This document shows positions 36,917 to 49,154 of a stretch of 64,000 nt of DNA, in pieces. The notes beneath the pieces were generated by a model. It saw nothing but the letters and a program-made list of their open reading frames with translations, was not told the origin of the DNA and searched no databases. The stretch is from the NCBI GenBank assembly GCA_017857755.1, contig JAFMCM010000002.1, positions 1 to 64,000 of the forward strand. The letters are read 5' to 3'. The position numbers and the translations under genes were made by a program. The DNA comes from Methylophilaceae bacterium (GTDB taxonomy: Bacteria > Pseudomonadota > Gammaproteobacteria > Burkholderiales > Methylophilaceae). Position 1 is the first letter of the stretch. Each line of letters opens with the position of its first letter.

Positions 36917-36967
36917 TCATTCTTTGTATAATGTTATCTTTAAATATATTAAATTTTAGGTTAATTC

Positions 36968-38170
36968 ATGGCGGTTGAACGCGTTTTATCGGGCATGCGC
37001 CCAACAGGTAGCTTACATCTCGGACATTACAACGGCGTGCTAAAAAATTGGCTACGTTTGCAACACGAGCATGAGTGCTTTTTCTTTGTGGCAGACTGGC
37101 ATGCCCTCACCACCCACTACGATACACCAGAAATGATTGAAGAAAGCGTGTGGGAAATGGTCATTGATTGGCTAGCAGCAGGGATAGACCCAGCCAGTGC
37201 TACGGTATTTATACAATCCAAAGTGCCAGAACATGCGGAATTACACACCTTACTCTCAATGATTACCCCACTCAGTTGGTTAGAGCGTGTACCGACCTAT
37301 AAAGACCAACAAGAAAAACTCAGCAGTAAAGACTTATCCACCTACGGCTTCTTAGGTTACCCCCTGTTGCAAAGCGCCGATATTTTAATGTACAAAGCAA
37401 CCCAAGTGCCTGTTGGTGAAGACCAAATACCACATATTGAATTCACGCGTGAGATTGCCCGTCGCTTTAATCACCTATACGGCAAAGAATTAGGTTTTGA
37501 AGAAAAAGCAGAAGCGGCTATTAAAAAGCTAGGCAACAAACGTGGCACCCTCTATAAAGAATTGCGCACGGCCTATCAAGAAAATGGCGATGATGAAGCC
37601 TTAGAATCAGCCCGCGCCTTAATCGAAGAACAGCAAGGCATGAGCATGGGTGATAAAGAGCGCTTGCTAGGCTATCTAGAAGGCGGTGGAAAAATCATCC
37701 TAATCGAGCCCGATTATAAATTGACCCCTGCATCAAAAATGCCAGGGCTAGACGGACAAAAAATGTCTAAGTCTTACAACAACACCATTTCCTTGCGCGA
37801 ATCGCCTGCCGACGTTAGCAAAAAAATCAAGACCATGCCGACCGACCCTGCACGTGTGCGCCGTACAGACCCAGGCGACCCTGCCAACTGTCCTGTATGG
37901 CAATTGCATGAAATCTACTCTGATGATAGCGTCAAAGACTGGGTTCAAATCGGCTGTAAAGCAGGTTCCATCGGCTGTATTGAATGTAAACAGCCAGTGA
38001 TTGACGGCGTGCTAAAAGAGCTAAAACCGATGCAAGAGCGTGCCGCCGCTTATGCCGAAGACCCTAGTTTGGTCAAAAATATCGTTTCAGAAGGGTGTGA
38101 AAAAGCCCGCAAGCTGGCGCGTGAAACCATGCGTGATGTGCGCGATGTAATGGGTTTAGATTATAGTTAA
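36968..38170 (+). CDS. trpS: Tryptophanyl-tRNA synthetase
   Basis: Charges tRNA-Trp. 400 residues, class I: the HIGH-like motif is GSLHLGHYNG at 14-23 and KMSKS is at about 264-268 (GQKMSKSYNNTI). It has a central insertion (MSMGDKERLLGYLEGGGKI region, about 215-245) and a C-terminal segment with CKAGSIGCIECKQP that make it longer than the E. coli enzyme (334), which is the form found in many betaproteobacteria. A TATAAT at 36927-36932 could be its own -10. Downstream is scpA. Confidence 0.95.
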   Translation: MAVERVLSGMRPTGSLHLGHYNGVLKNWLRLQHEHECFFFVADWHALTTHYDTPEMIEESVWEMVIDWLAAGIDPASATVFIQSKVPEHAELHTLLSMITPLSWLERVPTYKDQQEKLSSKDLSTYGFLGYPLLQSADILMYKATQVPVGEDQIPHIEFTREIARRFNHLYGKELGFEEKAEAAIKKLGNKRGTLYKELRTAYQENGDDEALESARALIEEQQGMSMGDKERLLGYLEGGGKIILIEPDYKLTPASKMPGLDGQKMSKSYNNTISLRESPADVSKKIKTMPTDPARVRRTDPGDPANCPVWQLHEIYSDDSVKDWVQIGCKAGSIGCIECKQPVIDGVLKELKPMQERAAAYAEDPSLVKNIVSEGCEKARKLARETMRDVRDVMGLDYS

Positions 38171-38262
38171 ATCATCCGTTTACTTGGGCATATTTAGTAT
38201 ATTCACTTGGTCAAAAGTGCTATATGATGTGGTTAAACGCATTTTAGTTGTTAAGGATTATT

Positions 38263-39054
38263 TTGCTCGCAACCACATCAGACATTAAAATTAACGGAGA
38301 AGCTTTATACGAGCTGCCACAAGATTTATATATTCCGCCTGATGCATTAGAAGTCTATTTAGCGTCTTTTGAAGGTCCCTTAGACTTATTGCTTTACCTC
38401 ATCCGCAAAAACAACCTCGATATTTTAGATATACCCATGGCCGATTTGACCGTGCAATATGTACAATATGTCGAAAAAATGAAAGCGATTAAGCTAGCGC
38501 TTGCCGCAGACTACCTGCTGATGTCGGCCATGCTCATTGAAATCAAATCGCGCATGTTGCTCCCCAAACCAAGCACCATAGAAGACGAAGAAGACCCACG
38601 GGTAGAACTGGTTAGACGCCTGATGGAATATGAAGCCATTAAGTTGGCAGCGCAACAATTAGATGAAATGCCAAAAGTCGGCGAAGCTTTTCAAGTCGCG
38701 CATGCTTATTATCAACATATTGCCGACATTAAACCGCCAGAAGTCAGCATGGATGAATTGGTTTTGGCCTGGCAAAATGTGCTTAAACGTGCAAAATTGA
38801 ACGCCAACCATCGGCTAGGGCGGGCAGAACTATCGGTACGAGAGCATATGAGTCTAGTGCTGCGTCGCTTACAAGCGGATGGCATGTGTGCGTTTTCTGA
38901 ATTATTTGATGTTAAGACTGGTGGCGTGGCAAAGCTGGTGGTGAACTTTTTAGCCATTCTAGAGCTAGCCAAAGAAGGGTTGATTCACATGACCCAGCAA
39001 GCCGCGTTTTCGACCATTTATTTGCAAGTGAGACAAGCAGATGAGAGAACCTGA
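38263..39054 (+). CDS. scpA: Segregation and condensation protein A
   Basis: Kleisin subunit of the Smc-ScpAB condensin. 263 residues: N-terminal Smc-binding helices with LASFEGPLDLLLYLIRKNNL (about 36-55), ADYLLMSAMLIEIKSRMLLP (about 85-104), and a C-terminal winged helix ending FLAILELAKEGLIHMTQ. I start it at TTG 38263 because AAGGA lies 6 bases upstream; the frame also contains an earlier TTG at 38248. The 3' end overlaps scpB by 14 bases. Confidence 0.93.
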   Translation: MLATTSDIKINGEALYELPQDLYIPPDALEVYLASFEGPLDLLLYLIRKNNLDILDIPMADLTVQYVQYVEKMKAIKLALAADYLLMSAMLIEIKSRMLLPKPSTIEDEEDPRVELVRRLMEYEAIKLAAQQLDEMPKVGEAFQVAHAYYQHIADIKPPEVSMDELVLAWQNVLKRAKLNANHRLGRAELSVREHMSLVLRRLQADGMCAFSELFDVKTGGVAKLVVNFLAILELAKEGLIHMTQQAAFSTIYLQVRQADERT

Positions 39055-39592
39055 AAACATCACAGAAATGAAAGCCATTTTAGAGGCTGCTTTATTAACC
39101 GCAGGTCAGCCCTTAAGTTTAGATGAGCTGTTAAAATTATTTGCGGGGCGAATGGAGCGTGCCACGCTCAGAATGCTGCTGGATGAACTCAAGCAAGCAT
39201 GGGAAGATAAAAGCTTAGACCTTGTGCAAGTGGCAACAGGCTATCGCTTTCAAGCCAAACCTGAACTGAGTGCTTTTATCGCCCGACTCAACCCAGACCG
39301 TCAGCCAAAATATTCTCGTGCCGTTATGGAAACCCTAGCCATCATTGCCTATCGCCAGCCCGTCACTCGCGGTGATATCGAGCAAATTCGTGGCGTCAGC
39401 GTCAATCCAAACATCATGCGCCAATTGATTGAGCGCGATTGGATAGACGTGGTTGGACAGCGCGAAGTGGCTGGTAGACCGTCACTGTATGCAACCACCA
39501 AGCATTTTTTGGACGACCTTAATCTGCGCTCACTCGCGGAACTACCCTCTTTTGAAGACTTTATTCAAGACGAAATAGCCGTAGAAGATTAA
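39041..39592 (+). CDS. scpB: Segregation and condensation protein B
   Basis: 183-residue ScpB with two winged helices: EAALLTAGQPLSLDELLKLF (about 13-32) and the RAVMETLAIIAYRQPVTRGD-IEQIRGV helix-turn-helix (about 96-122), then RQLIERDWIDVVGQREVAGRP, the family hallmark. It binds ScpA to bridge Smc heads. The 14-base overlap with scpA implies coupling. The rluB gene follows after 87 bases, the standard scpA-scpB-rluB order. Confidence 0.95.
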   Translation: MREPENITEMKAILEAALLTAGQPLSLDELLKLFAGRMERATLRMLLDELKQAWEDKSLDLVQVATGYRFQAKPELSAFIARLNPDRQPKYSRAVMETLAIIAYRQPVTRGDIEQIRGVSVNPNIMRQLIERDWIDVVGQREVAGRPSLYATTKHFLDDLNLRSLAELPSFEDFIQDEIAVED

Positions 39593-39679
39593 CACTTTCG
39601 CTAGCCCATCGATAATCTTTAGTCGGAATAAGCGGGTTGCGGTAAAATGGCATGCTTAATCGATTACTAAGTTACCTTC

Positions 39680-40702
39680 ATGGCACGTCCTTTTAAAAAA
39701 CCACAAGAATCCACCGCATCGCGTAAACCCGCGATGACGTCCGCCAATGCACAAGAGACTGTGCAACGTTTACACAAGCTGTTAGCCATGGCTGGATTAG
39801 GTTCACGCCGTGATATGGAAAAACTCATCGAAAGCGGACGTGTCACCATCAATGGATTAGTCGCGACCTTAGGCGCTGGCGTCACCTCGTATGACGAAGT
39901 CCGTGTCGATGGAAAACCAGTCAGATTATCGTTTACCCCTGAATTACCGCAAGTCTTGATTTATCACAAACCTGATGATGAAATCGTCAGTGCCGACGAC
40001 CCAGAAGGTCGTGCAAGTGTATTTGACAAGCTACCACGCATCAAAGATGCCAAGTGGATTGCCATTGGTCGTTTAGATATGAACACTTCTGGCTTACTGA
40101 TTTTTACCACCTCTGGCGAACTCGCCAATCGCTTTATGCACCCGCGCTACGAAGTCGAGCGTGAATACGCGGTGCGCGTGTTTGGAGAGCTCAGTGATGA
40201 ACAAATGGACATGTTAAGGCAAGGCATCGTATTAGAAGACGGGCCAGCCGCTTTTGATGTCATTATTCCACAAGGCGGTGAAGGCGCTAACCATTGGTAT
40301 CAAGTGATTCTACGCGAAGGTAGAAACCGCGAAGTGCGCCGCTTATTCGAAGCCTTCCAGATGCCTGTCAGTCGCTTAATGCGCGTTCGATTTGGTCCAG
40401 TCACCTTGCCTTCACGGGTCAAACGTGGAGGCATGCTCAAGTTAGAAGCCAAGCAAGTCATCGGCTTAATGGAATGGGCTGGTTTAGCCATCCCCAAAAC
40501 ACCACCAAAACAGCTGAACCAACGCGAAAAAGACAAAGCAACCACCGTATTTACTCCCAAGGTGCGTAAGCGCAGAGGCGGCGTGTTGGCGCATCCACCA
40601 AAAGAAAGAACCGTGGACGGGCAAACGCCAGCCAAAACAAAGCCAAGCGCGACCAATAGCCCCAAGCGCAAACCCGCTAAAAATCGCCGTATTAGAGGCT
40701 AG
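39680..40702 (+). CDS. rluB: 23S rRNA pseudouridine(2605) synthase
   Basis: 340 residues: a basic N-terminal leader (about 1-28), an S4 RNA-binding domain (about 30-85; RLHKLLAMAGLGSRRDMEKL), the RsuA-type synthase core (about 90-265) with the catalytic aspartate in IGRLDMNTSGLLIFT (about 132-146) and REGRNREVRRLFEA, and a basic, low-complexity tail of about 60 residues (KRRGGVLAH..., NSPKRKPAKNRRIRG). The tail and leader are usual for betaproteobacterial RluB. Converges on prmB with only 3 bases between. Confidence 0.93.
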   Translation: MARPFKKPQESTASRKPAMTSANAQETVQRLHKLLAMAGLGSRRDMEKLIESGRVTINGLVATLGAGVTSYDEVRVDGKPVRLSFTPELPQVLIYHKPDDEIVSADDPEGRASVFDKLPRIKDAKWIAIGRLDMNTSGLLIFTTSGELANRFMHPRYEVEREYAVRVFGELSDEQMDMLRQGIVLEDGPAAFDVIIPQGGEGANHWYQVILREGRNREVRRLFEAFQMPVSRLMRVRFGPVTLPSRVKRGGMLKLEAKQVIGLMEWAGLAIPKTPPKQLNQREKDKATTVFTPKVRKRRGGVLAHPPKERTVDGQTPAKTKPSATNSPKRKPAKNRRIRG

Positions 40703-40705
40703 CGC

Positions 40706-43109
<2,404 letters not shown>

Positions 43110-43221
43110 GAGATAAGTTAAGCACAAAAAACATATTTTAACAGCTTTAAGCGTCTAACACATGCAAAGGCGTCATTGACTCGCATACGCGGCCATCATC
43201 AGGCGCAAACCGCGTCAACCA

Positions 43222-43557
43222 CTATCTAGATTGGGTAGGCGCGGGCGAAAGGGATGTTGACGGTTTAAGTTTGGCGTCTTCTCTTGTCAGTGGTCCAAGC
43301 TTTTGTTTTCGCTCAAGTGCGGCCATGCGTTGTAGCAAATCGGTCAGCAGGCTATGGGCTTGGGCTAGTTCGGTCTGCATGCTGTCGGCTTTTGCTTTGG
43401 CCTCGGCGGCTTCTGCTTCTGCGCGGTTAACTTTGTTGTGCAAGCGCTCGTTTTTAATTTTAGCTTGTTCACGTTCAGCTTTTGCTTGGGCTAATTCGGT
43501 GGCGGTGCTGTGCGGTGGGGTAGGCTGAAGGTTGAATGAGGCGCGATTGCGCCTCAT
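43222..43557 (-). CDS. Small coiled-coil protein, unknown function
   Basis: 111 residues: an unstructured N-terminus (MRRNRASFNLQPTPPHSTAT), a long heptad-rich helix (about 20-88; LAQAKAEREQAKIKNERLHN, KVNRAEAEAAEAKAKADSM) and a Pro/Ser-rich tail. No family recognised. The first eight codons form a perfect 10-bp hairpin (43535-43558) with the ATG inside, right after dapD, which may restrict translation. It lies between dapD and the yffB-dapE-prmB group on the same strand. Confidence 0.6.
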   Translation of the reverse strand: MRRNRASFNLQPTPPHSTATELAQAKAEREQAKIKNERLHNKVNRAEAEAAEAKAKADSMQTELAQAHSLLTDLLQRMAALERKQKLGPLTREDAKLKPSTSLSPAPTQSR

Positions 43558-43558
43558 T
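43535..43558. repeat. 10-bp perfect hairpin enclosing a start codon downstream of dapD
   Basis: AATGAGGCGC (43535-43544) and GCGCCTCATT (43549-43558) pair exactly around a 4-base loop. On the minus strand it begins 21 bases after the dapD stop and contains the ATG of the coiled-coil gene. Lacking a T run, it is less likely to be a plain terminator than an RNA element that dampens expression beyond dapD. Confidence 0.6.
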
Positions 43559-43579
43559 GGTGGGGTTGTCTGTGGTTGA

Positions 43580-44407
43580 TTAAATGCCGCGTAGGAGTTC
43601 GTTGATGCCTACTTTGCCTAGTGTTTTTGCATCGACTTTTTTTACAATGACGGCGCAGTATAGGCTGTAGCTGCCATCTTTGGATGGTAGGTTGCCTGAT
43701 ACAACGACAGAGCCAGCTGGAATGCGGCCGTAAGAGATTTGGCCTGTTTCACGGTCGTAGATTTTGGTTGATTGACCAATGTAAACGCCCATTGAGATGA
43801 CGCTGTTGTCTTCGACCACGACGCCTTCAACTACTTCAGAGCGGGCGCCAATAAAGCAGTTGTCACCGATGATGGTTGGGCCTGCTTGTAATGGCTCTAA
43901 TACACCACCAATGCCTACGCCGCCTGATAAATGGACGTTTTTACCGATTTGGGCGCATGAGCCAACTGTTGCCCAGGTGTCGACCATGGTGCCTTCGTCG
44001 ACGTATGCGCCAATATTGACATAAGAAGGCATTAAGACGGCGTTTTTGCCGATGTAGGCGCCACGACGGGCGACGGCGTTGGGTACGACGCGGAAGCCGC
44101 CATTTTTAAAGTCTTGTTCGGTGTAGTTGGCGAATTTGGTGGGGACTTTATCAAAGTATTTGGCCACACCGTCATCGAGCAGGATGTTGTCTTCGAGACG
44201 GAAGGAGAGTAGGACGGCCATTTTTAACCATTGATGGACTTCCCAGTTTTGGCTGTCGCCTATGCGTGATGCTACGCGTAGTTTGCCTGCGTCTAAGTCG
44301 GCTAAGACGCTTTCTACGGTGGATTTGATTGCGGCTGGTGCGTTGGCTGGGTTGATGTTTGCGCGGTCTTCAAATGCCGCTTCGATGATGCTTTGACGTG
44401 GGTCCAT
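43580..44407 (-). CDS. dapD: 2,3,4,5-tetrahydropyridine-2,6-dicarboxylate N-succinyltransferase
   Basis: Succinylates tetrahydrodipicolinate in the lysine/DAP pathway, upstream of DapE which is encoded 800 bases further on. 275 residues from the ATG 44407 ([15 protein letters not shown]); a longer frame exists upstream but is not supported. The left-handed beta-helix hexapeptide core is visible ([59 protein letters not shown]), and [14 protein letters not shown] is a DapD signature. Length matches E. coli DapD (274). Confidence 0.96.
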   Translation of the reverse strand: MDPRQSIIEAAFEDRANINPANAPAAIKSTVESVLADLDAGKLRVASRIGDSQNWEVHQWLKMAVLLSFRLEDNILLDDGVAKYFDKVPTKFANYTEQDFKNGGFRVVPNAVARRGAYIGKNAVLMPSYVNIGAYVDEGTMVDTWATVGSCAQIGKNVHLSGGVGIGGVLEPLQAGPTIIGDNCFIGARSEVVEGVVVEDNSVISMGVYIGQSTKIYDRETGQISYGRIPAGSVVVSGNLPSKDGSYSLYCAVIVKKVDAKTLGKVGINELLRGI

Positions 44408-44501
44408 AATGTTTCCAAGTAAATTTAAACTCAAAAACGGTATTCTAACGCAAACCACGCTAGAGCCAAAAGAACATGTGAAAGTGCGCCGAAGCGGTGT
44501 G

Positions 44502-45332
44502 TCATTGCGGTTGGGCTTGGCGCCGTTTGGCGGCTAAATAAAGCGGGCGCACTTTTGGGCTTAGGGCTTTTAAGTCGGCAATGCGGTTGTCATTGGCGGG
44601 ATGGGTGCTTAAAAACTCGGGCGGCGCGCCGTTGTTGTTGGCGCTCATTTTTTGCCATAGTGTGACGGCTGCGTCTGGGTTGTAACCCGCGCGGGCGGCA
44701 AGTTCTAGGCCAATGCGGTCTGATTCACGTTCTTGCTCTCGGCCATTGGGGAGGGCAAAAAAGAGTTGGCTTCCTAAGTTGGCGCCTTGCATGGTTGCTG
44801 TGCCAGCAATGCCGCCGCCGACGAAGGCGCTTAAGGCGCGTAGGCCGAATTCTTGTAGATAGGCTTGCGACATGCGTTCGCGGCCGTGTTCGCGTAGGGC
44901 GTGGGCAATTTCGTGACCGATGACGGCGGCGAGTTCGTCGTCGGTGGCTTTGATTTTTTCGACTAAGCCAGAGTAGACCATGATTTTGCCTCCTGGCATG
45001 CAGTAGGCGTTGAGTTGGTCATTTTTTTCTACATTGACTTCCCATGCCCATTTGGCGGCGTCGGGTCTAAAGATGTTGACTTGGGCAATCAGGCGTTGCG
45101 AAATGGTGTTGACGCGTTTGTACAGGGCTTTGTCGATGTTGAGTGTGGCGGCTTTTTTGGCTTTGGCTAGCGTTTTTGCATAGGCTTGTGCCGACATTTG
45201 GTCGATTTTGGCGGCAGGCATTAACATGAATTGTGTTCGGCTAACGCCTGAGAGGCTGCTGTTGGTTGTTGTGGCACAGCCGCTGAGTTGTAGCGCTAAG
45301 GCGGTGATTAAGATGGGGATGAGGTTTTTCAT
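44502..45332 (-). CDS. M48-family metalloprotease lipoprotein
   Basis: 276 residues with a lipoprotein signal ([20 protein letters not shown], lipobox LSGC, C19) and an M48 zinc-protease domain: [16 protein letters not shown] (about residues 141-156) holds HExxH and the downstream glutamate ligand is in [20 protein letters not shown]. It resembles the LoiP/YcaL type periplasmic proteases involved in envelope quality control. It ends with [14 protein letters not shown] as in that family. Start: ATG 45332. Follows kup by 84 bases. Confidence 0.9.
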   Translation of the reverse strand: MKNLIPILITALALQLSGCATTTNSSLSGVSRTQFMLMPAAKIDQMSAQAYAKTLAKAKKAATLNIDKALYKRVNTISQRLIAQVNIFRPDAAKWAWEVNVEKNDQLNAYCMPGGKIMVYSGLVEKIKATDDELAAVIGHEIAHALREHGRERMSQAYLQEFGLRALSAFVGGGIAGTATMQGANLGSQLFFALPNGREQERESDRIGLELAARAGYNPDAAVTLWQKMSANNNGAPPEFLSTHPANDNRIADLKALSPKVRPLYLAAKRRQAQPQ

Positions 45333-45416
45333 TGTGTGCAATCCTTTTTAATATTGCGGTTGGTTGTCCTGTTTATTGCGGCTAACGCATGGGCTTGTTG
45401 ATTGGTTGAACGGCGG

Positions 45417-47303
45417 TCAAAATTTGATTTGAGCGCCTAATTCTACCACTCGGTTGGGCGGTAGTTTGAATTGGTTGGTGATGGTTTCGGCGGAGCGAAA
45501 GAGGACGGTGAAGAGTTTTTTGCGCCATAAGGCCATGCCAACACCGCCGGTGGCAATCAGAATGTCTTTGCCAACAAAGTAGGAGGTTTCCATGGGTTGT
45601 AAGTCGAGGCCGTGGAGTGGGCACATGGCGAGGTCTCTGGGTAAATCTGGGTTGTCCATAAAGCCATAGCTGATGATGGCACGATAGAATCCTTGGGTTA
45701 ATGCTTCTACTTTGAGTCTTTCATTGAGTTGGGTGTGTGGTTTTTCTAAAAAGCGTATGGTGAGAATGACGACTTGTTGGTGTAGTACTTTGTTGTGTTT
45801 GATGTTGTGTAGCATGGCGTGTGGTATGCCGTCGGTGTTAGGGGTCAGAAAAATGGCCGTGCCAGCCACGCGGGTGATGGGTTCTTCAGTGATCGATTCG
45901 ATAAACGGTAGCATGAGGGTGTCTTCGTTTTTGAGGCGTTTGTAGAGTAGGGTGCGGCCTGTTTTCCAGGTAAGCATGAGGGTGAAGATGGTGACGCCAA
46001 TGAGGATGGGAATCCAGCCGCCGTCTGGTATTTTTAATACGTTTGCACCAAAAAAGGTGAGGTCGACTGCGAGAAATAGGGTGACCAGTAGGCCAGTGCG
46101 GAGTTTGGTCCATTTCCAGATTTCATGAAAAACAAGGGCGGCGAGTAGACTGGTGATAATCATATCGCCAGTGACGGCAATGCCGTAGGCCGCCGCTAGA
46201 TTGTCTGAACTGCCAAAGCTGATGACGAGTAGCATGGTGGCCATCATTAAACCCCAGTTGACCCGCGGCATGTAGATTTGACCTTGGGTGCTTTCGGAGG
46301 TGTGTTGGATGTGCATGCGTGGGATAAAGCCCATTTGTAATGCTTGGCGCGAGATGGAAAAAGCGCCAGTGATGACGGCTTGAGAGGCAATCACGGTGGC
46401 GAGGGTGGCTAGTCCAATCAGGGGAAATAGTGCCCATGATGGGGCTAGGTGGTAAAACGGGTTTTGAATGGCGGCTGGGTTGTGCAAGATGATGACGCCT
46501 TGACCAAAGTAGTTGAGTAGCAGGGCAGGCAGGACAAAGCAGAACCAAACAAGACGAATGGGAAAGCGGCCAAAGTGTCCCATGTCGGCATATAGCGCTT
46601 CGGCGCCAGTGACCGCTAACACGACGGCACCGAGTGAACCAAAAGCGAGCCACGGGCTGTGTAGGCAAAAGTGAATGGCGTAGCTTGGGTTGAGCGCTTG
46701 TAATATCGAGGGGTCTTGTGCGATGTTGATGATGCCTAAAGTGCCAAGGGTGGCAAACCATATCAACATGATTGGGCCAAATAAGGCACCCACTAGCGCA
46801 GTGCCTTTGCTTTGGACGGCAAATAATAGAAAGAGGACGATGAGGGTGATGGGGACGATATATTGATGCAAACTTGGGGCGGCGATTTCTAAGCCTTCGA
46901 CCGCGGAAAGTACCGATATGGCGGGCGTAATCATGCCGTCTGCGTAAAACATGCAAGCACCTAAAATGCCGAGTAGCATGATGCTGCGTTTTTTGGGCGA
47001 CTGTTCGCTTGCGTGGCGACTGGCTAAGGCGAGTAAGGCCATGATGCCGCCTTCGCCGTGGTTGTCTGCCCGCATGATAAAGACGATGTATTTAATGGAG
47101 ACGATTAAAATCAGCGCCCAGGTGATGAGCGATAAGATGCCGTATACATGGGTGGCGGTGTGTGTCATGGGATGGTGGCTGGAGGAGAAGACTTCTCGGA
47201 GTGTGTAAAGTGGGCTGGTGCCAATATCACCAAAGACGACGCCTAGTGCCGCTAAAGCTAGCGCTGAGGTCTTAGTATGGGTGGTTTCGTTTTGCATGGT
47301 CAT
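45417..47303 (-). CDS. kup: Low-affinity potassium transporter Kup
   Basis: K+/H+ symporter of the inner membrane. 628 residues: about twelve membrane segments and a C-terminal cytoplasmic domain (about 480-628). Family motifs: LGVVFGDIGTSPLYTLREVF (about 20-39), RADNHGEGGIMALLALA, YADGMITPAISVLSAVEGLE and VTGAEALYADMGHFGRFPIR. Length matches Kup (622-630). The divergently overlapping large minus and plus frames inside are shadows. It is flanked by xseA upstream and an M48 lipoprotein downstream. Confidence 0.96.
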   Translation of the reverse strand: MTMQNETTHTKTSALALAALGVVFGDIGTSPLYTLREVFSSSHHPMTHTATHVYGILSLITWALILIVSIKYIVFIMRADNHGEGGIMALLALASRHASEQSPKKRSIMLLGILGACMFYADGMITPAISVLSAVEGLEIAAPSLHQYIVPITLIVLFLLFAVQSKGTALVGALFGPIMLIWFATLGTLGIINIAQDPSILQALNPSYAIHFCLHSPWLAFGSLGAVVLAVTGAEALYADMGHFGRFPIRLVWFCFVLPALLLNYFGQGVIILHNPAAIQNPFYHLAPSWALFPLIGLATLATVIASQAVITGAFSISRQALQMGFIPRMHIQHTSESTQGQIYMPRVNWGLMMATMLLVISFGSSDNLAAAYGIAVTGDMIITSLLAALVFHEIWKWTKLRTGLLVTLFLAVDLTFFGANVLKIPDGGWIPILIGVTIFTLMLTWKTGRTLLYKRLKNEDTLMLPFIESITEEPITRVAGTAIFLTPNTDGIPHAMLHNIKHNKVLHQQVVILTIRFLEKPHTQLNERLKVEALTQGFYRAIISYGFMDNPDLPRDLAMCPLHGLDLQPMETSYFVGKDILIATGGVGMALWRKKLFTVLFRSAETITNQFKLPPNRVVELGAQIKF

Positions 47304-47327
47304 TTTTGTATGGTTATTGTTGGTTAG

Positions 47328-48545
47328 TTAGGTTTTTTTGATGACATCGACGCTTAGTTCGCCGCTGTGCAGTTGTATATGGAGTTGTTGGCCAAGTTGG
47401 ACTGCATGGCTGGCGGTGATGGTTTGATGCTGATGTGAAACAATGGCGTAACCGCGGGCAAGTACGGCTTTGGGGCTGAGTTGTTCAAGGCTGTTTTTGA
47501 GTTGTTGGTAGCGCTGTTGGTGTTTGTATTGTATTTGTTGGGTGGTGTAATTAAGTTGTTTGTGCAGTTGTTGAATTTGGTTCATCTGCTGCTTGAGTTT
47601 TTGTGCTGGTGAAATGAGACGTTGGGCTAGAAAGTCGAGTTTTTGCGATTGCTGGTGCATGCTTAATTGGATTTGTCTGTTCAGCTTTTGGGATAGGTTG
47701 TTGAGCTTTTGCACTAGTTGGTTGATGTCTTGACAGGCTAACTCGGCTGCTGCGGTTGGCGTTGCAGCGCGGACATCGGCCACAAAATCGCAAATGGTAA
47801 AGTCGGTTTCGTGACCAACACCACTGATGGTGGGGATGGTGCAGTTGGCGATGGCGTACGCTACGATGGCTTCATTAAATGACCAGAGGTCTTCTATACT
47901 GCCGCCACCGCGACAAATAATCAGGGTGTCGACTTCTTGTCGTTTGTGGGCGAGTTGAATTGCTTCGGCGATGCTGGCCGCCGCGCTTTTTCCTTGTACG
48001 GCCGTGGGGTAAATGATGATGGGCGTACCGGGGTTGCGGCGTTTGAGTGTGCTGATGACGTCGCGTAGGGCGGCTGCGTCGGGTGAGGTGACGATGCCGA
48101 TGCTGGCGGCATAGGCTGGTATGGCTTGTTTGCGGCTGGCATCAAATAAGCCTTGTTGTTGTAATTGCCGTTTGAGTTGTTCGAAGGCTTCAAATAAATC
48201 GCCTAATCCCGCTTGACGGATGGTTTCAATGGTGAGTTGGAAGTCGCCGCGGGCTTCGTATAGCGATACGGTTGCGCGTGCTTCGATTTGGTCGCCTTCG
48301 CGCGGGATAAAGTCGACGGCACTGTTGCGACCTTTGAACATGACACAGCGCACTTGTGCGCTGGCGTCTTTGAGTGAAAAATACCAGTGACCGCTGGCGG
48401 CGCGGGTGAGGTTGGATATTTCGCCAGAGACCCAAAATAGGGGGAAGCTGCTTTGCAGGACTTCACGCGCTAGGCGGTTTAATTCACTCACAGAAAGGAT
48501 TTTCTGTGGACTTTTTTGAAGACTGAGGCTGTCATTTTCGTTCAT
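47328..48545 (-). CDS. xseA: Exodeoxyribonuclease VII large subunit
   Basis: Processive single-strand exonuclease subunit. 405 residues with an N-terminal OB-fold (about 14-110: [39 protein letters not shown]), the catalytic core (about 125-270) with [35 protein letters not shown] and [20 protein letters not shown] and a coiled-coil C-terminus (about 275-380) binding XseB. xseB is not adjacent. Diverges from dsbB. Confidence 0.96.
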   Translation of the reverse strand: MNENDSLSLQKSPQKILSVSELNRLAREVLQSSFPLFWVSGEISNLTRAASGHWYFSLKDASAQVRCVMFKGRNSAVDFIPREGDQIEARATVSLYEARGDFQLTIETIRQAGLGDLFEAFEQLKRQLQQQGLFDASRKQAIPAYAASIGIVTSPDAAALRDVISTLKRRNPGTPIIIYPTAVQGKSAAASIAEAIQLAHKRQEVDTLIICRGGGSIEDLWSFNEAIVAYAIANCTIPTISGVGHETDFTICDFVADVRAATPTAAAELACQDINQLVQKLNNLSQKLNRQIQLSMHQQSQKLDFLAQRLISPAQKLKQQMNQIQQLHKQLNYTTQQIQYKHQQRYQQLKNSLEQLSPKAVLARGYAIVSHQHQTITASHAVQLGQQLHIQLHSGELSVDVIKKT

Positions 48546-48610
48546 AAGGTTTATTATCTATTACATTTTAATAAATACGAAGTCTGTTTAATCATTATTA
48601 GGAAATTGTT

Positions 48611-49120
48611 ATGTTTAAAAATCGTTGCGCTTGTCTTAAAGGTAAAGTTGGTTATTGGGTTGGGTTTGTGGCTTGTTTTCTGATTGTGGCTTTGGCGCTG
48701 GTGATTCAGACACACTATCAGTTAGAGCCATGCCCGCTTTGTATCTCGCAGCGCATTATTTTTATGAGTTTAGGGGTTTTATTTTTGATTGCAAGCTTTG
48801 TCCCACCTGCGCATTTATTACAAAAGTTGTTGACGCTGTTGCAGGTGTTGACGGCGTTGGGCGGTGCGGGGGTGGCGATTCGACATTGGTATTTGCAGGC
48901 CAATAAAGAAAGTATGATTGCCGATTGTGGCGTGGGCTTTGATTATATGTTTGACAATTTTCCGTTGGAAAAAGCGCTTAAGTTGGTGTTTAGAGGGACG
49001 GGTGATTGTGCTGCGATTGATTGGACTTTTTTAGGGTTAACTTTGCCGCAATTGGGTTTGATGAGTTTTATTGGTTTGGCGGTGTATGCGGTTTATTTGT
49101 TTAAGCGCAATCTTGCTTGA
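48611..49120 (+). CDS. dsbB: Disulfide bond formation protein B
   Basis: Inner-membrane quinone reductase that re-oxidises DsbA. 169 residues, four membrane segments (about 15-34, 47-66, 72-90, 143-163). The two active pairs are C41-P-L-C44 and C106/C133 (DCGVGF, GDCAAIDW), all in place. Start ATG 48611 with a GGAAATTGTT spacing upstream. It precedes cysM by 34 bases and is probably co-transcribed. Confidence 0.95.
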   Translation: MFKNRCACLKGKVGYWVGFVACFLIVALALVIQTHYQLEPCPLCISQRIIFMSLGVLFLIASFVPPAHLLQKLLTLLQVLTALGGAGVAIRHWYLQANKESMIADCGVGFDYMFDNFPLEKALKLVFRGTGDCAAIDWTFLGLTLPQLGLMSFIGLAVYAVYLFKRNLA

Positions 49121-49154
49121 GCGTGTTTGCGGGTTTGAGGCTATAATTTGAGCC

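Noticed and set aside
46123-46956. 277-codon minus-strand frame overlapping kup
   Set aside because: Out of frame with kup, Arg/His/Pro-rich translation typical of a shifted frame of a membrane protein gene.
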